28,888 nucleotides of DNA from an uncultured Oscillospiraceae bacterium (GCA_934481385.1 CAKSPD010000016.1:1-28888); one strand, 5' to 3'; counted from the stretch's first letter, positions 1-10,159 are shown. Notes: generated by a model from the sequence alone, not told the origin. Translations and numbers: made by a program.

Positions 1-110
1 TGATAGTTCAATGCCCAGTTATATGCAAATCTTGCTGTTCCTGCACATTCAAATAGTTTAGTTCTTTGCTTGTTGTTCGGACAGAGCATTACTTTGAGTG
101 TTTTAATCAT
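1..110 (-). CDS. tnpB: IS200/IS605-type TnpB (OrfB), N-terminal part, cut by the window edge
   Basis: Reading the minus strand from the ATG at 110 gives 36 codons that run off the left edge. The peptide begins MIKTLKVMLCPNNKQRTKLF and continues ECAGTARFAYNWALNY. This is the typical start of the OrfB/TnpB helix-turn-helix region of IS605-family elements, including the PNNKQ and ARFAYNWAL blocks. TnpB proteins are RNA-guided nucleases, ancestral to Cas12, that are carried by these insertion sequences. A GGGAG-type ribosome-binding site lies 8-12 bases upstream. The gene points away from trmL, so the element's left end should fall between 111 and 203. The catalytic RuvC and zinc-finger parts lie outside the window, so integrity cannot be judged. 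It is too short here to stand out as an open frame, but the motif match is strong. Confidence 0.82.
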   Translation of the reverse strand, partial: MIKTLKVMLCPNNKQRTKLFECAGTARFAYNWALNY

Positions 111-137
111 TTTCAGTAAGCTCCCTTATCATCTTAT

Positions 138-165
138 ATTATAAAAGTCAATAGGCATTTTACAA
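138..165 (-). promoter_or_regulatory. Possible promoter of the TnpB gene
   Basis: On the minus strand TTGTAA (160-165) and TATAAT (138-143) are separated by 16 bases, about 30 bases upstream of the TnpB start. A small palindrome, TTAACTGTTAA, lies farther upstream at about 183-193 and could belong to the element's left end. The -10 is perfect and the -35 is a moderate match. Confidence 0.4.
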
Positions 166-203
166 CTTTTTATACTTTTATTTTAACTGTTAATAGCCTC
201 TTT

Positions 204-698
204 TCACCAATTATATTTTGTAAGTTTTCCCTCTGTGGAAAGTTCGGGGTATCCCCATTGTCTGAGAACTTCATAAACTCCTATTGCCACAGAATTTGAA
301 AGATTAAGACTTCTGAGATTATTCCGCATCGGTATTCTGACGCAATGATTTTCATTATGATAAAGAATTTCTTCTGGTATTCCTCTGTCCTCTCTGCCGA
401 AAATCAGATAGGCATTATCAGGATATTCAACATCACTGTGAACAGAACGTCCTTTGGTTGTAAAATAGAAATACTCTCCGGAATTTTTTTCATAAAACTG
501 CTCTATATTATCATAGTATGATATATCGAGCTTATCCCAGTAATCAAGACCTGCTCTTTTAAGATGCTTGTCATCTATTTCAAAACCGAATGGTCTTATA
601 AGATGAAGTCTTGCACCTGTCACAGCACAGGTACGGGAAATATTTCCCGTATTCTGCGGTATCTGCGGTTCAAGGAGAACTATATTAAGATTACGCAT
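204..698 (-). CDS. trmL: tRNA (cytidine(34)-2'-O)-methyltransferase TrmL
   Basis: A 164-residue SPOUT-class methyltransferase that 2'-O-methylates the wobble nucleotide of certain leucine tRNAs with S-adenosylmethionine. The start MRNLNIVLLEPQIPQNTGNI carries the PxIPxNTGNIxRT motif. IFGREDRGIPEEIL (about residues 98-111) and the C-terminal RSLNLSNSVAIGVYEVLRQ (about 128-146) form the trefoil-knot SAM pocket. The length is normal for TrmL/YibK. It is the last gene of a likely recJ-relA-trmL operon, 27 bases after the (p)ppGpp enzyme, with an AAAGGGA ribosome-binding site. Immediately downstream is the leader of a TnpB gene. No convincing terminator hairpin was seen after the stop codon, so the insertion may have displaced it. 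Confidence 0.93.
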   Translation of the reverse strand: MRNLNIVLLEPQIPQNTGNISRTCAVTGARLHLIRPFGFEIDDKHLKRAGLDYWDKLDISYYDNIEQFYEKNSGEYFYFTTKGRSVHSDVEYPDNAYLIFGREDRGIPEEILYHNENHCVRIPMRNNLRSLNLSNSVAIGVYEVLRQWGYPELSTEGKLTKYNW

Positions 699-725
699 TT
701 TTTATCCCTTTATTCATTGAATTTA

Positions 726-2933
726 TTAAGATGATGCTCTTTCGACAGATATTACATCTTTTACACGTCTGAGCTTGTCAAAAAGATTTTTAAGCTGTTC
801 AGTTCCGGCAACTTTTATTGTAGCCTCAAACAGTGCATTGCCGTTTTTAAGGTTTCTTGATGATGAATGAACTATCGGGATTCTTGCCTCGGCAAGTATT
901 TCGGATATATCACGCACAAGACCTACTCTGTCCGATGCGGTAACTTCTATACCTGTCTGAATTGATGATGCTGTTTTTGATGACCATCTTACATCATCAC
1001 GCCATCTTGCAAGCTCCTCGGGATTATTTCTTTCAAGTGCTGAACGGTAATTTATACAGTTCTTTGTATGAACTGACATTCCGTATCCTCTTGTAATAAA
1101 TCCCACTATATCATCACCTGGCAGAGGATTACAGCACTGTGCAAATTTTATTGCATAATCGCTTATTCCGTCAAGAACAACTGAACTTCCGTTTCCTGCC
1201 TCAACTGTAATTACGGACGGACTATGAGCCGGTTCATTTTCGTGCATTTTAACATACTTGTCTTTAAGACGTGGGATTATCTTTGCAAGGCTTATACCTC
1301 CGTATCCGACAGATGCATAGAAATCTTCTATATTGTTGCAGTTATGACGCTTAAAGTCATCTGCAAGGAATTTTGGTCTGTCCTCCTCGGGAATATTTAT
1401 GCGGTATCTTTTAAATTCACGTTCAAGCTCAAGTTTGCCCTGTTCAATATTTTCCTCACGGCATTCACGTTTGAACCACATTCTGATTTTTGATTTTGCT
1501 TCATTGGTTTTTACGATTTTAAGCCATGCACGGTTAGGGCCTTTGTCGGGGTCTTTGCTTGTAATAATTTCGCAAATCTGACTTGTACTGAGCTTATAAT
1601 CAAGAGGAACTATTTTTCCGTTGACTTTTGCAGCAGTAGTCTTATGACCTATTTCCGTATGGATTTTATAGGCAAAATCTATTACAGTAGAACCGACAGG
1701 AAGTGAGATAGGTTTTCCCTTAGGAGTCATTACAACTATTTCTTCGGGGGCTAAATCAGTTTTTATTGCACGGACAATTTCTTCAACATCATCAGATGTC
1801 TGCTGTGCCTCGATAATCTGACGTATCCACGCAAGATATTTTTCCATTTTATCTCTGCCCTGAATACCCTCTTTATATTTCCAGTGTGCGGCAATTCCGT
1901 ATTCGGCTGTTTCATGCATTTCCCATGTTCTTATCTGAACCTCAAATGGTATTCCCTCATGTCCCATTACGGTTGTGTGAATCGACTGATAGCCGTTTTC
2001 TTTCGGGTTTGCGATATAATCCTTGAATCTGTTCGGAATCATAGTAAACATATTATGAATTATTCCGAGAACATTATAACATTCAAGAGTTGTTGAAACA
2101 ATTATTCTTACAGCATATTTGTCAAATACATCATCTATATTCTTATGCTGGATAAATACTTTCTTATATATTCCGTATATGCTTTTAACACGTCCGCTTA
2201 TGAAAGGTTCACGCTGAAATTTTTCAGTTTTGAATTTATCTGCAATCTGCTTTTTAATGCTTTCAATAAATTCCTCTCTCTTATCCTTTTTAAGTTCAAG
2301 AACCTGTTCAATTTCAGCATAGGCATACGGGTCAAGATAACGGAATGATAAATCCTCAAGCTCCTCTTTTACGGATTCTATTCCGAGTCTGTGAGCTATC
2401 GGAGCATAAATATTCATAGTTTCGTGAGCTTTGTTACGCTGTTTTACTTCAGGGCGGTAACAGAGAGTACGCATATTATGAAGTCTGTCACAGAGTTTTA
2501 TTATCATTACTCTTATATCCTGTGACATTGCAAGGAGCATTTTCATAACATTTCCTGCCTGTTGCTGTTCCTTATCGAATAACGGCATTTTTGTAATTTT
2601 TGTTACACCGTCAACAAGCATAGCAACGTCCTGTCCGAACCTCTTTTTTATATCTTCAAGGGTTGTATTTGTATCTTCAACAACATCATGGAGCATTGCC
2701 GCACATATTGTATCAGTATCCATACCCAAATCAAGAAGTATAAAAGATACTGCAAGCGGGTGTATTATATATGGCTGTCCCGATGAGCGAAACTGTCCTT
2801 CATGAGCCTTTTCCGCAAATTTGTATGCAGTAACAATTTTGCTTAAATCATACTGTCTGTCATTTGTCAGTATCTTCTGAATGAGCATGTCAATCGTATA
2901 GTTGTCATCATATCTTTCATCAGTAGCGTCCAT
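726..2933 (-). CDS. relA: Bifunctional (p)ppGpp synthetase/hydrolase, RelA/SpoT family
   Basis: A 735-residue long RSH protein that makes and degrades the stringent-response alarmones (p)ppGpp. An HD hydrolase domain is visible (RSSGQPYIIHP at about 49-59; HDVVEDT at 82-88, with the metal-binding His-Asp pair; RLHNMRTL farther on), so hydrolase activity is expected. The synthetase domain has GRVKSIYGIYKK and ENGYQSIHTTV, followed by EVQIRTWEMHETAEYGIAAH. A TGS domain (EEIVVMTPKGKPISLPVGST) and a C-terminal ACT domain of about 75 residues complete the usual order HD-synthetase-TGS-linker-ACT. The start ATG at 2933 has an AGGAAGGTGA ribosome-binding site and lies 6 bases after the recJ stop, so the genes are probably co-transcribed. 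In this group one bifunctional RSH usually serves both roles. Confidence 0.96.
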   Translation of the reverse strand: MDATDERYDDNYTIDMLIQKILTNDRQYDLSKIVTAYKFAEKAHEGQFRSSGQPYIIHPLAVSFILLDLGMDTDTICAAMLHDVVEDTNTTLEDIKKRFGQDVAMLVDGVTKITKMPLFDKEQQQAGNVMKMLLAMSQDIRVMIIKLCDRLHNMRTLCYRPEVKQRNKAHETMNIYAPIAHRLGIESVKEELEDLSFRYLDPYAYAEIEQVLELKKDKREEFIESIKKQIADKFKTEKFQREPFISGRVKSIYGIYKKVFIQHKNIDDVFDKYAVRIIVSTTLECYNVLGIIHNMFTMIPNRFKDYIANPKENGYQSIHTTVMGHEGIPFEVQIRTWEMHETAEYGIAAHWKYKEGIQGRDKMEKYLAWIRQIIEAQQTSDDVEEIVRAIKTDLAPEEIVVMTPKGKPISLPVGSTVIDFAYKIHTEIGHKTTAAKVNGKIVPLDYKLSTSQICEIITSKDPDKGPNRAWLKIVKTNEAKSKIRMWFKRECREENIEQGKLELEREFKRYRINIPEEDRPKFLADDFKRHNCNNIEDFYASVGYGGISLAKIIPRLKDKYVKMHENEPAHSPSVITVEAGNGSSVVLDGISDYAIKFAQCCNPLPGDDIVGFITRGYGMSVHTKNCINYRSALERNNPEELARWRDDVRWSSKTASSIQTGIEVTASDRVGLVRDISEILAEARIPIVHSSSRNLKNGNALFEATIKVAGTEQLKNLFDKLRRVKDVISVERASS

Positions 2934-2939
2934 AAAAAA

Positions 2940-5048
2940 TCACCTTCCTGTTTTTTCTCTGAGCCTTAAAAGTATCGGAGCAGTATTAATATCAACTTTC
3001 TTTTCGGCTTTGATTCGTCTGACCTTTTTTTCTGAATATTTATAATCAATAAGATTAAGCTGTGAAAGTGCCTCAACTGCAACAAGAAACTTGCAGTAAT
3101 TCAGATTTTCGGAAAAAATCTGTGAATAAAGCATATCAAGGTCTGTTCCGGATTCTGAAATTTTTCTGTATACAAGTGCAATATCTGCACGTTCAGGATA
3201 CATTGAAGAATAATAATTCAGCGGAATATCTTCATCTCTCAGAAAACTTTCATAAATATGGAGTGCATTTATAATTTTATTCTGATTTATTCCCTGTCTG
3301 CGATAATCTATAACAAGTATGCTTACACTGTCTTTATTGTTGAAATGGTTTATCTCAAGATTTACAGCAAAGCTGTAATTCTGACCGGAAAGTATTCCTG
3401 TTTTTTCAGGTGACTTTCTGAAAATTTTAGCATAAAGCCTTTTTCCAGCGTAATTCAGGCGGAGCATTGTATGCTTTCCGTTACCCATAGGGGAAACTTC
3501 CTCAACTTTTGCACCGTTTATAAGGAATATCGGTTTGTCATTTCCTTCACCGCAGGGTTCAATGAAATCAAGTCCCTTTATGGCTCTTAAAGTCATTTCC
3601 TCCGGTTTTATAACATAATCTATATTATATGAAAATACAGGCATTTCACGATGATTTTCAAAGGCATATTTCTGAAGCATTTCATCAAATTTTTCTGCCA
3701 TTCCGTTTTTAATTGTAAAACCGCCTGCACCTTTATGACCTCCGAACTTTTCAAGACATTCAGAACAGTAATTAAGTGCCTCAAAAACTGAAAAATCTCC
3801 GAATGCTCTTGCTGAACCTCTTATTTCTCCGTCTGATTCAGATGCTATAAAACATGGTTTTCCATAAAGTTCCTCAATTTTTGATGCTACTATTCCGATG
3901 ACTCCATGATTCCAGTTTTTTCCGCAAAAGAAAAGTACTCTTTTTCCGGCAAGACTTCTGTCTGAATCAACAAGTTCACATATTTCATTCGTTATAAGAA
4001 GTTCCGATTTTTTTCGGTTTTCATTAAGTAAATTAAGCTCCTGTGCAATTGAGCGTGATTCCTGTTCATCTTCAGAGAGGAAAAGCTTTACGGCTGTACT
4101 CGGAGAACCAAATCTGCCGGAAGCATTTATTCTCGGTGAAAGCATAAAAGCCATTGATGTGGAATTAATCTTTTTTCCGAGAAGTCCGCTTACTTCAAGA
4201 AGTGCAGTAAGACCGCAACGGTCAGTCTGCTCTATGAAATTCATTCCACGACAAACTATATATCTGTTTTCTCCCGAAAGGTCAACAATATCCGCAACAG
4301 TAGCAAGTGCCGTAAGGTCTGCAAACTGTTCAAGAGGGATTTCATAATCTCCCCCGTCAAGAGCTGATATAAGCTTTAAAGCAACACCTGCTCCGCAGAG
4401 ATTTTTGAACGGTGACATACAGTCTTTTCTGTGCGGGTCAACAACTGCCTCAGCTCTCGGAAGTGTTTCCAGAGGCTGATGATGGTCAGTAACTACAAGT
4501 TCCATTCCGAGTTCATAAATAAGCTCGGATTCTTTTAAAGCAGTAATTCCGTTATCAACCGTAATTATAAGCTTTGTACCCATATCAGCTATTTTTCTTA
4601 CAGCATCGCAGTTAAGTCCGTATCCTTCAGAACGTTCGGGAATATAGTATATAACATCAGCTCCCGCCTGACTTAAAAACGTGTAAAGAATTACGGTTGA
4701 CATTATACCGTCACAGTCATAATCACCATAAATACAGATTTTAACTGATTCATCAATAGCTTTGTTTATTTTTTCAGATGCCAAATCCATATCCCTTATA
4801 AGAAAAGGGTCTGAAAGACTTTCAGCAGAAAATTTTTCTCCTATGCTTTCAGCAGAACAAAATCCCCTTGAAACAAGAACCGGTATAAGCAGAGGCATTA
4901 ATGCATCATACTGAAAATTTCCTGATAAAATCTGAGAATCCGGCTCTCTTAAAGCAAGCTCCTCAAAAACTGCCGTTTTCAGATTTTCATCATTCAGAAG
5001 TTCGTTTACAGTATCCTGATTTACTTTTCTGATATTCCACTTTTTCAC
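2940..5048 (-). CDS. recJ: Single-stranded-DNA-specific exonuclease RecJ
   Basis: A 702-residue DHH-superfamily 5'-3' exonuclease for recombination, mismatch and base-excision repair. The phosphoesterase motifs are ICIYGDYDCDGIMST (about 105-118), VTVDNG and VVTDHHQP, and the DHHA1 domain has KFGGHKGAGGF. It is longer than the E. coli enzyme (577) because of a C-terminal extension, as in many Firmicutes. The start is GTG at 5048 with an AGGGAAGTG ribosome-binding site. It is first in the recJ-relA-trmL operon. The extension has no motif that I recognise. Confidence 0.94.
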   Translation of the reverse strand: MKKWNIRKVNQDTVNELLNDENLKTAVFEELALREPDSQILSGNFQYDALMPLLIPVLVSRGFCSAESIGEKFSAESLSDPFLIRDMDLASEKINKAIDESVKICIYGDYDCDGIMSTVILYTFLSQAGADVIYYIPERSEGYGLNCDAVRKIADMGTKLIITVDNGITALKESELIYELGMELVVTDHHQPLETLPRAEAVVDPHRKDCMSPFKNLCGAGVALKLISALDGGDYEIPLEQFADLTALATVADIVDLSGENRYIVCRGMNFIEQTDRCGLTALLEVSGLLGKKINSTSMAFMLSPRINASGRFGSPSTAVKLFLSEDEQESRSIAQELNLLNENRKKSELLITNEICELVDSDRSLAGKRVLFFCGKNWNHGVIGIVASKIEELYGKPCFIASESDGEIRGSARAFGDFSVFEALNYCSECLEKFGGHKGAGGFTIKNGMAEKFDEMLQKYAFENHREMPVFSYNIDYVIKPEEMTLRAIKGLDFIEPCGEGNDKPIFLINGAKVEEVSPMGNGKHTMLRLNYAGKRLYAKIFRKSPEKTGILSGQNYSFAVNLEINHFNNKDSVSILVIDYRRQGINQNKIINALHIYESFLRDEDIPLNYYSSMYPERADIALVYRKISESGTDLDMLYSQIFSENLNYCKFLVAVEALSQLNLIDYKYSEKKVRRIKAEKKVDINTAPILLRLREKTGR

Positions 5049-5079
5049 AGCTTCACTTCCCTATCCTTTATGATAATAC

Positions 5080-5108
5080 ATTATAACATCTTTTTGTTCA
5101 TATTACAA
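5080..5108 (-). promoter_or_regulatory. Sigma-A promoter of the recJ-relA-trmL operon
   Basis: On the minus strand TTGTAA (5103-5108) and TATAAT (5080-5085) are separated by exactly 17 bases, about 32 bases upstream of the recJ GTG. It diverges from the promoter of the MscS-type gene in the same intergenic region. Confidence 0.7.
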
Positions 5109-5155
5109 TAGCAAAATCAAAAAAATTCTTCTTAAAATTGCATATAGTGATATGA

Positions 5156-5184
5156 TTGACATTTTTCTGTGTTTCTGATATAAT
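5156..5184 (+). promoter_or_regulatory. Consensus sigma-A promoter of the MscS-type gene
   Basis: A perfect TTGACA (5156-5161) and a perfect TATAAT (5179-5184) are 17 bases apart. An AGAAAGGAGA ribosome-binding site at 5208-5217 precedes the ATG at 5224. Perfect consensus suggests strong constitutive transcription. Confidence 0.85.
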
Positions 5185-5223
5185 ATTATTATATTTTCTG
5201 CTTAAAGAGAAAGGAGATTTTCT

Positions 5224-6138
5224 ATGACTGAAACCCTGACCTCTGTTTTAACTGAAACAGCTGAAACAACTACCGAGCTTCAGATTCCGAATGTAATAGA
5301 AGGTGTTGAAAATGCCTCATCACTTCTGACTTCACTCACTGATAAATTTATTTCTGCCCTGCCTGTACTTGCCTTTGCAATTATAGTATTTTTCGCCGGA
5401 ATAATTCTTTCAAAACTGGTTGTAAAATTCGCCAGCAAATTTATTGAACGCTCCAATATCGAAAATACTGCCGGAAGTTTTTTAATATCACTTATAAGAG
5501 TTGTACTTTATATTCTTGTGGCAATAATTGCACTTTCAATGCTGAATGTTCCGATGACATCAATAGTAACCGTAATAGGTACTGCCGGACTTGCAATAGG
5601 GCTTGCACTCCAGAACAGCCTTTCAAACCTTGCCGGAGGATTTATAATTCTCTTTTCAAAGCCTTTCAAATCGGGTGACCTTATAGAAATTGACAATTCA
5701 CTCGGCACTGTTAATTCAATAGGTATTCTATATACAAAAATTATAACTCCCGACAATAAAAGCATATTTATCCCGAACGGAAAAATTACTGATGCAAAAA
5801 TTATAAATTACAGCGAAATATCAACAAGACGTGTAGACCTTTCTTTTGATATAAGCTATGACAATGATTTTGAAAAAGCTAAGAATATAATAAAAAAGGT
5901 TATTGAATCTGATTCGCTTATTCTTCGTGAACCTGAACCGCTTGTAAGAATGAACGCACAGAAAGAAAGTTCTCTCGGAATATGCGTTCAGGTATGGACA
6001 AACAATGAGAATTACTGGAATGTTCTATATAATATGACTGAAAACGTAAAACTTGAATTTGACAGAAACAATATAGAAATTCCATATAATCAGCTTGATT
6101 TGCATATCAGGAAAAATCAGGAGGAACGGCATGTCTGA
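5224..6138 (+). CDS. Small-conductance mechanosensitive channel, MscS family
   Basis: A 304-residue membrane protein expected to release osmolytes when membrane tension rises. Three transmembrane segments are visible at about 44-66, 86-108 and 112-140. The third is the pore helix, rich in Gly and Ala (TVIGTAGLAIGLALQNSLSN), followed by the beta domain with KPFKSGDLIEI and FIPNGKITDAKIINYS. The length and order match the minimal MscS/YkuT type. The N-terminus has an unusual Thr/Glu-rich stretch before the first helix. The stop overlaps the start of the next gene by 8 bases, so the two are likely translationally coupled. Confidence 0.92.
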   Translation: MTETLTSVLTETAETTTELQIPNVIEGVENASSLLTSLTDKFISALPVLAFAIIVFFAGIILSKLVVKFASKFIERSNIENTAGSFLISLIRVVLYILVAIIALSMLNVPMTSIVTVIGTAGLAIGLALQNSLSNLAGGFIILFSKPFKSGDLIEIDNSLGTVNSIGILYTKIITPDNKSIFIPNGKITDAKIINYSEISTRRVDLSFDISYDNDFEKAKNIIKKVIESDSLILREPEPLVRMNAQKESSLGICVQVWTNNENYWNVLYNMTENVKLEFDRNNIEIPYNQLDLHIRKNQEERHV

Positions 6139-7000
6139 AAAGAAAAATGTTCCTCATAAAAGGAAAAATCCAAAATACTTTTTCAGACGTCTTACTGCCT
6201 TCTTTCTGATAATTGCTTTTATATGGTATTTCAATAACTATACAATAAAGATTACCAAAACATACATAAATTCATCAAAGCTCGTTTCTTCCGTAAAAAT
6301 TGCTGTTATGAGTGACTACCACGCAGAACAGTACGGAATAAATCCCAAATCAATCATCAGAAAAATCAATGAAATAAATCCTGATGTTGTTTTTTATCTC
6401 GGCGATATGTATTCAAGCGGTACTTCTCAGGAAAATATCGATAAAGCCGAATCCCTTATGATTGATACTGTTAAAGCAGGATATGAAGTTTTTTTCGTTG
6501 CCGGTGACCACGACACTTCTGTTGAATATCTCAATATCCTTATGCAGAATGATGTGAATGTTATGAATTATCAATCACAGGAACTTGAAATAAGAGGAAA
6601 CAAAATTAAAATATACGGCATAAACAATGCTTACTTTCCTGATACATTCAATCTTTCAAATGAATTTCAGCTTGATGATTCATATTACAACATTCTCATG
6701 GCACATATTCCGATGTATAATTATTACAATGATTTCGGTGCTGACCTTACTGTCTGCGGAGATACTCATGGCGGAATGATTCAGTTTCCGTTCGGACTCG
6801 GAGCTGTATATGATTCGGTTACAAAAAAATGGTTGCCTGAGTTAAAATACGGCAAGAACAATGTTTATGACAAAGGCCTTTTCAGACTTTCAGGAAGTGA
6901 CAAATATATGTTTATAACATCAGGACTCGGAAACTATCCTGTTCCTGCAAGATTAAACAACAGACCGGAAATTGCAGTTATACAGTTAAATCCATATTAA
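6131..7000 (+). CDS. Membrane-anchored calcineurin-like metallophosphoesterase
   Basis: A 289-residue protein with one N-terminal transmembrane segment (about 20-36), so the catalytic domain probably faces outward. Motifs in order: VMSDYHAEQYG (D-x-H, 59-69), YLGDMY (89-94), AGDHDTS (124-130), MAHIPMYN and CGDTHGG near the C-terminus. The family (YkuE-like, Metallophos) cleaves phosphoesters with a two-metal centre; the substrate here is unknown. Two motif positions deviate: the usual GNHD is GDHD and the usual GHTHGG is GDTHGG. I chose the ATG at 6131 because a CAGGAGGA ribosome-binding site precedes it; an earlier in-frame ATG at 6095 lies deep inside the channel gene. It is coupled to the MscS-type gene. 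Confidence 0.85.
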   Translation: MSEKKNVPHKRKNPKYFFRRLTAFFLIIAFIWYFNNYTIKITKTYINSSKLVSSVKIAVMSDYHAEQYGINPKSIIRKINEINPDVVFYLGDMYSSGTSQENIDKAESLMIDTVKAGYEVFFVAGDHDTSVEYLNILMQNDVNVMNYQSQELEIRGNKIKIYGINNAYFPDTFNLSNEFQLDDSYYNILMAHIPMYNYYNDFGADLTVCGDTHGGMIQFPFGLGAVYDSVTKKWLPELKYGKNNVYDKGLFRLSGSDKYMFITSGLGNYPVPARLNNRPEIAVIQLNPY

Positions 7001-7009
7001 TAAAAAAAC

Positions 7010-7031
7010 GGGCGGAATAAAAATTCCGCCC
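7010..7031. terminator. Bidirectional intrinsic terminator between convergent genes
   Basis: A 9-base-pair GC-rich stem, GGGCGGAAT / ATTCCGCCC, with an AAAA loop lies between the phosphoesterase stop and the gdhA stop. On the minus strand it is followed by GTTTTTTTA, a good U-tract for gdhA; on the plus strand it is followed by TTTAATATTT. Confidence 0.85.
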
Positions 7032-7056
7032 TTTAATATTTATGAATTTATTCTAA

Positions 7057-8418
<1,362 letters not shown>

Positions 8419-8453
8419 TTAATTTTATTAACCACTTTCTGTGGTCTAAGAAG

Positions 8454-8482
8454 ATTATAACACCTTTTCCCTAAAAATACAA
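8454..8482 (-). promoter_or_regulatory. Promoter of gdhA with A/T tract upstream
   Basis: On the minus strand TTGTAT (8477-8482) and TATAAT (8454-8459) are separated by 17 bases. Seven A followed by seven T (8495-8508) lie 13-26 bases upstream of the -35, the position of an UP element. The 5' leader contains a short hairpin, ACCAC-TTTCT-GTGGT (8431-8445), before the ribosome-binding site; its role is unknown. Confidence 0.7.
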
Positions 8483-8538
8483 GTAAAAATCAGCAAAAAA
8501 ATTTTTTTATAGGATATTACAAAAAATGTGCCAAAAAA

Positions 8539-9813
8539 CTATGAATTTTTTACAAACAAAAAATTATTGAGATAACTGCTTGCAAGATATAGTGAACCGC
8601 ATACAAGGAGTATGCCGTTATTTTCGAGGGCAAGTTTTTTTGCTTTTTCAACAGCAGTATTAAATTCACAGGGTTCGGCAGAAGTATATGCAGATGCAAT
8701 TTCAGCAAGCTTTTCCGATTGTACAGCATTATTTATAAATCCGTCAACAAGGAAAATTTTTTCCGAATATCCTGATATTTTTTCAATTCCGTATTTATAA
8801 TCCTTTGAGTCAACCATTCCCATAACAGTAAAAACTTTTTTCTGTTTCAGTCTGATTGTATCAAGAACCATAGCAAGAGTATTAATTCCAGCCGAATTAT
8901 GTCCGCCGTCAACAATTACGGGCGGAACACCTTTTATATACTGTATTCTCGCCTTAACCTGAGTTGTTTCTATTGATTTATGAATTGCATATTCAGGGAC
9001 AAAAAATCCTTTTTTCTTCAGATAACGGCAGGCTTCAATTGCGGTTACTGCATTGCAGGGCTGATGAAATCCGAGCATAGCTGTTTTAAACTGTTCGCCT
9101 TTATATATAAACGGCATGCCGTCAAGCTCCATAGCCTGATATTTAAAATCTTTATATTCAGGATTTATAAATTCAGAATGTTTTTCAAGTGCTGTTTTTT
9201 CAACAATATTCACTGTTTCTTTTTTATTGTCAACAGATAAAATAACTGCTGAATTTTCTTTTATTATACCTGCTTTCTGAACAGCAATTTTTTCAACAGT
9301 ATCTCCAAGTATTGCAGTATGGTCAAGCGATACTGATGTTATAACTGATAAAAGCGGAGGCGGTATAACATTTGTGGAATCAAGAAGTCCGCCTATACCT
9401 GTTTCAAGAACAACTATATCGCACTTTTCACGCTTATACCATAAAAAAGCTATTGCCATTGTTATTTCAAACTGCGAATATTTTCTTTCTGCAACATGTT
9501 CTGATACAAAACTGCATATTTCAGAAAGTGATTTTTCATCAATTTCATTGTCGTTTATGCGGATTCTGTCAGTATAATGAGTTACAAAAGGCGAAGTAAA
9601 TTTTCCTGTCTTATATCCTGAAAACTGAAGGGCATTTGCAATATATTCAAGGGTTGAACCCTTTCCGTTAGTTCCTGCGATATGCACAAATTTCAAATCT
9701 TTTTCAGGATTTCCTATCCTTTTCATAAGTTCTTCGGCACGGGACAAATCAGTAACCTTTGCACCGAGCCGACTGTATGAGGATATGAAATCCATACATT
9801 CATTAAAATTCAT
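8539..9813 (-). CDS. folC: Bifunctional folylpolyglutamate synthase / dihydrofolate synthase
   Basis: A 424-residue Mur-ligase-family enzyme that adds glutamate to folates and may also make dihydrofolate from dihydropteroate. The ATP-binding P-loop HIAGTNGKGSTLEYIANAL is at 44-62. TGKFTSPFVTHYTDRIRIN, VLETGIGGLLDSTNV and the second-domain motif VIVDGGHNSAGI follow in the normal order. Its ATG overlaps the end of the upstream Dabb gene by 11 bases, so it is probably translated from the same message. No terminator was seen after the stop; 135 bases separate it from gdhA. Confidence 0.93.
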   Translation of the reverse strand: MNFNECMDFISSYSRLGAKVTDLSRAEELMKRIGNPEKDLKFVHIAGTNGKGSTLEYIANALQFSGYKTGKFTSPFVTHYTDRIRINDNEIDEKSLSEICSFVSEHVAERKYSQFEITMAIAFLWYKREKCDIVVLETGIGGLLDSTNVIPPPLLSVITSVSLDHTAILGDTVEKIAVQKAGIIKENSAVILSVDNKKETVNIVEKTALEKHSEFINPEYKDFKYQAMELDGMPFIYKGEQFKTAMLGFHQPCNAVTAIEACRYLKKKGFFVPEYAIHKSIETTQVKARIQYIKGVPPVIVDGGHNSAGINTLAMVLDTIRLKQKKVFTVMGMVDSKDYKYGIEKISGYSEKIFLVDGFINNAVQSEKLAEIASAYTSAEPCEFNTAVEKAKKLALENNGILLVCGSLYLASSYLNNFLFVKNS

Positions 9814-10105
9814 AGTCTATACACGCACGCTCTGTCTTTACAGTTGCAATAAAAGCTCCGAACTCCTTATGAACAGGGTGAACCTGATATATATTGAGTC
9901 CGTCAATATCATCAAAATCGCAGATAAGTGCAATAGTGTAATTGCTTTCCGGAGCTTCTTCAGAATTTATTACAGCCTCACCTTTTTTAAGTGTCGGAAC
10001 ATTTTCAATAACCTTGTTAAAACGTTCCTTTGCCTCAACAGCATTTTCATATGCTGTTTTTCCGTCTGTGTCCTTTAATTTAAACATTACTATATGTTTT
10101 ATCAT
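9803..10105 (-). CDS. Dabb (stress-responsive A/B barrel) domain protein
   Basis: A 100-residue single-domain protein starting MIKHIVMFKLKD, with YTIALICDFDDIDGLNIYQVHPVHKEF, the ferredoxin-like dimeric Dabb fold. Biochemical roles in the family vary and none can be assigned here. It has a strong AAAAAAGGAGA ribosome-binding site. Its leader (10101-10158) is the source, or one copy, of the 3' half of the direct repeats found between the next four genes. It is translationally coupled to folC, so transcription probably comes from farther upstream, through the cassette array. Confidence 0.88.
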   Translation of the reverse strand: MIKHIVMFKLKDTDGKTAYENAVEAKERFNKVIENVPTLKKGEAVINSEEAPESNYTIALICDFDDIDGLNIYQVHPVHKEFGAFIATVKTERACIDYEF

Positions 10106-10158
10106 AATAATTCTCCTTTTTTGATTTTTGAATTTAATTGTCTGATAAACTGGAATCT
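10101..10158 (-). repeat. Array repeat, half copy A (Dabb leader)
   Basis: This half copy includes the Dabb ribosome-binding site and start, then the stretch shared with copies B-D up to GATAAACTGGAAT (10144-10156). It matches the part of each full repeat on the high-coordinate side of the ATCATAA word. No sequence of the other half is attached here, because the Dabb coding region takes over at ATCATAA. Confidence 0.9.
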
Positions 10159-10159
10159 G

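Noticed and set aside
8493..8510. A7T7 run as a terminator of folC
   Set aside because: An A/T-only palindrome would not make a stable terminator stem; its position fits an UP element for gdhA better.
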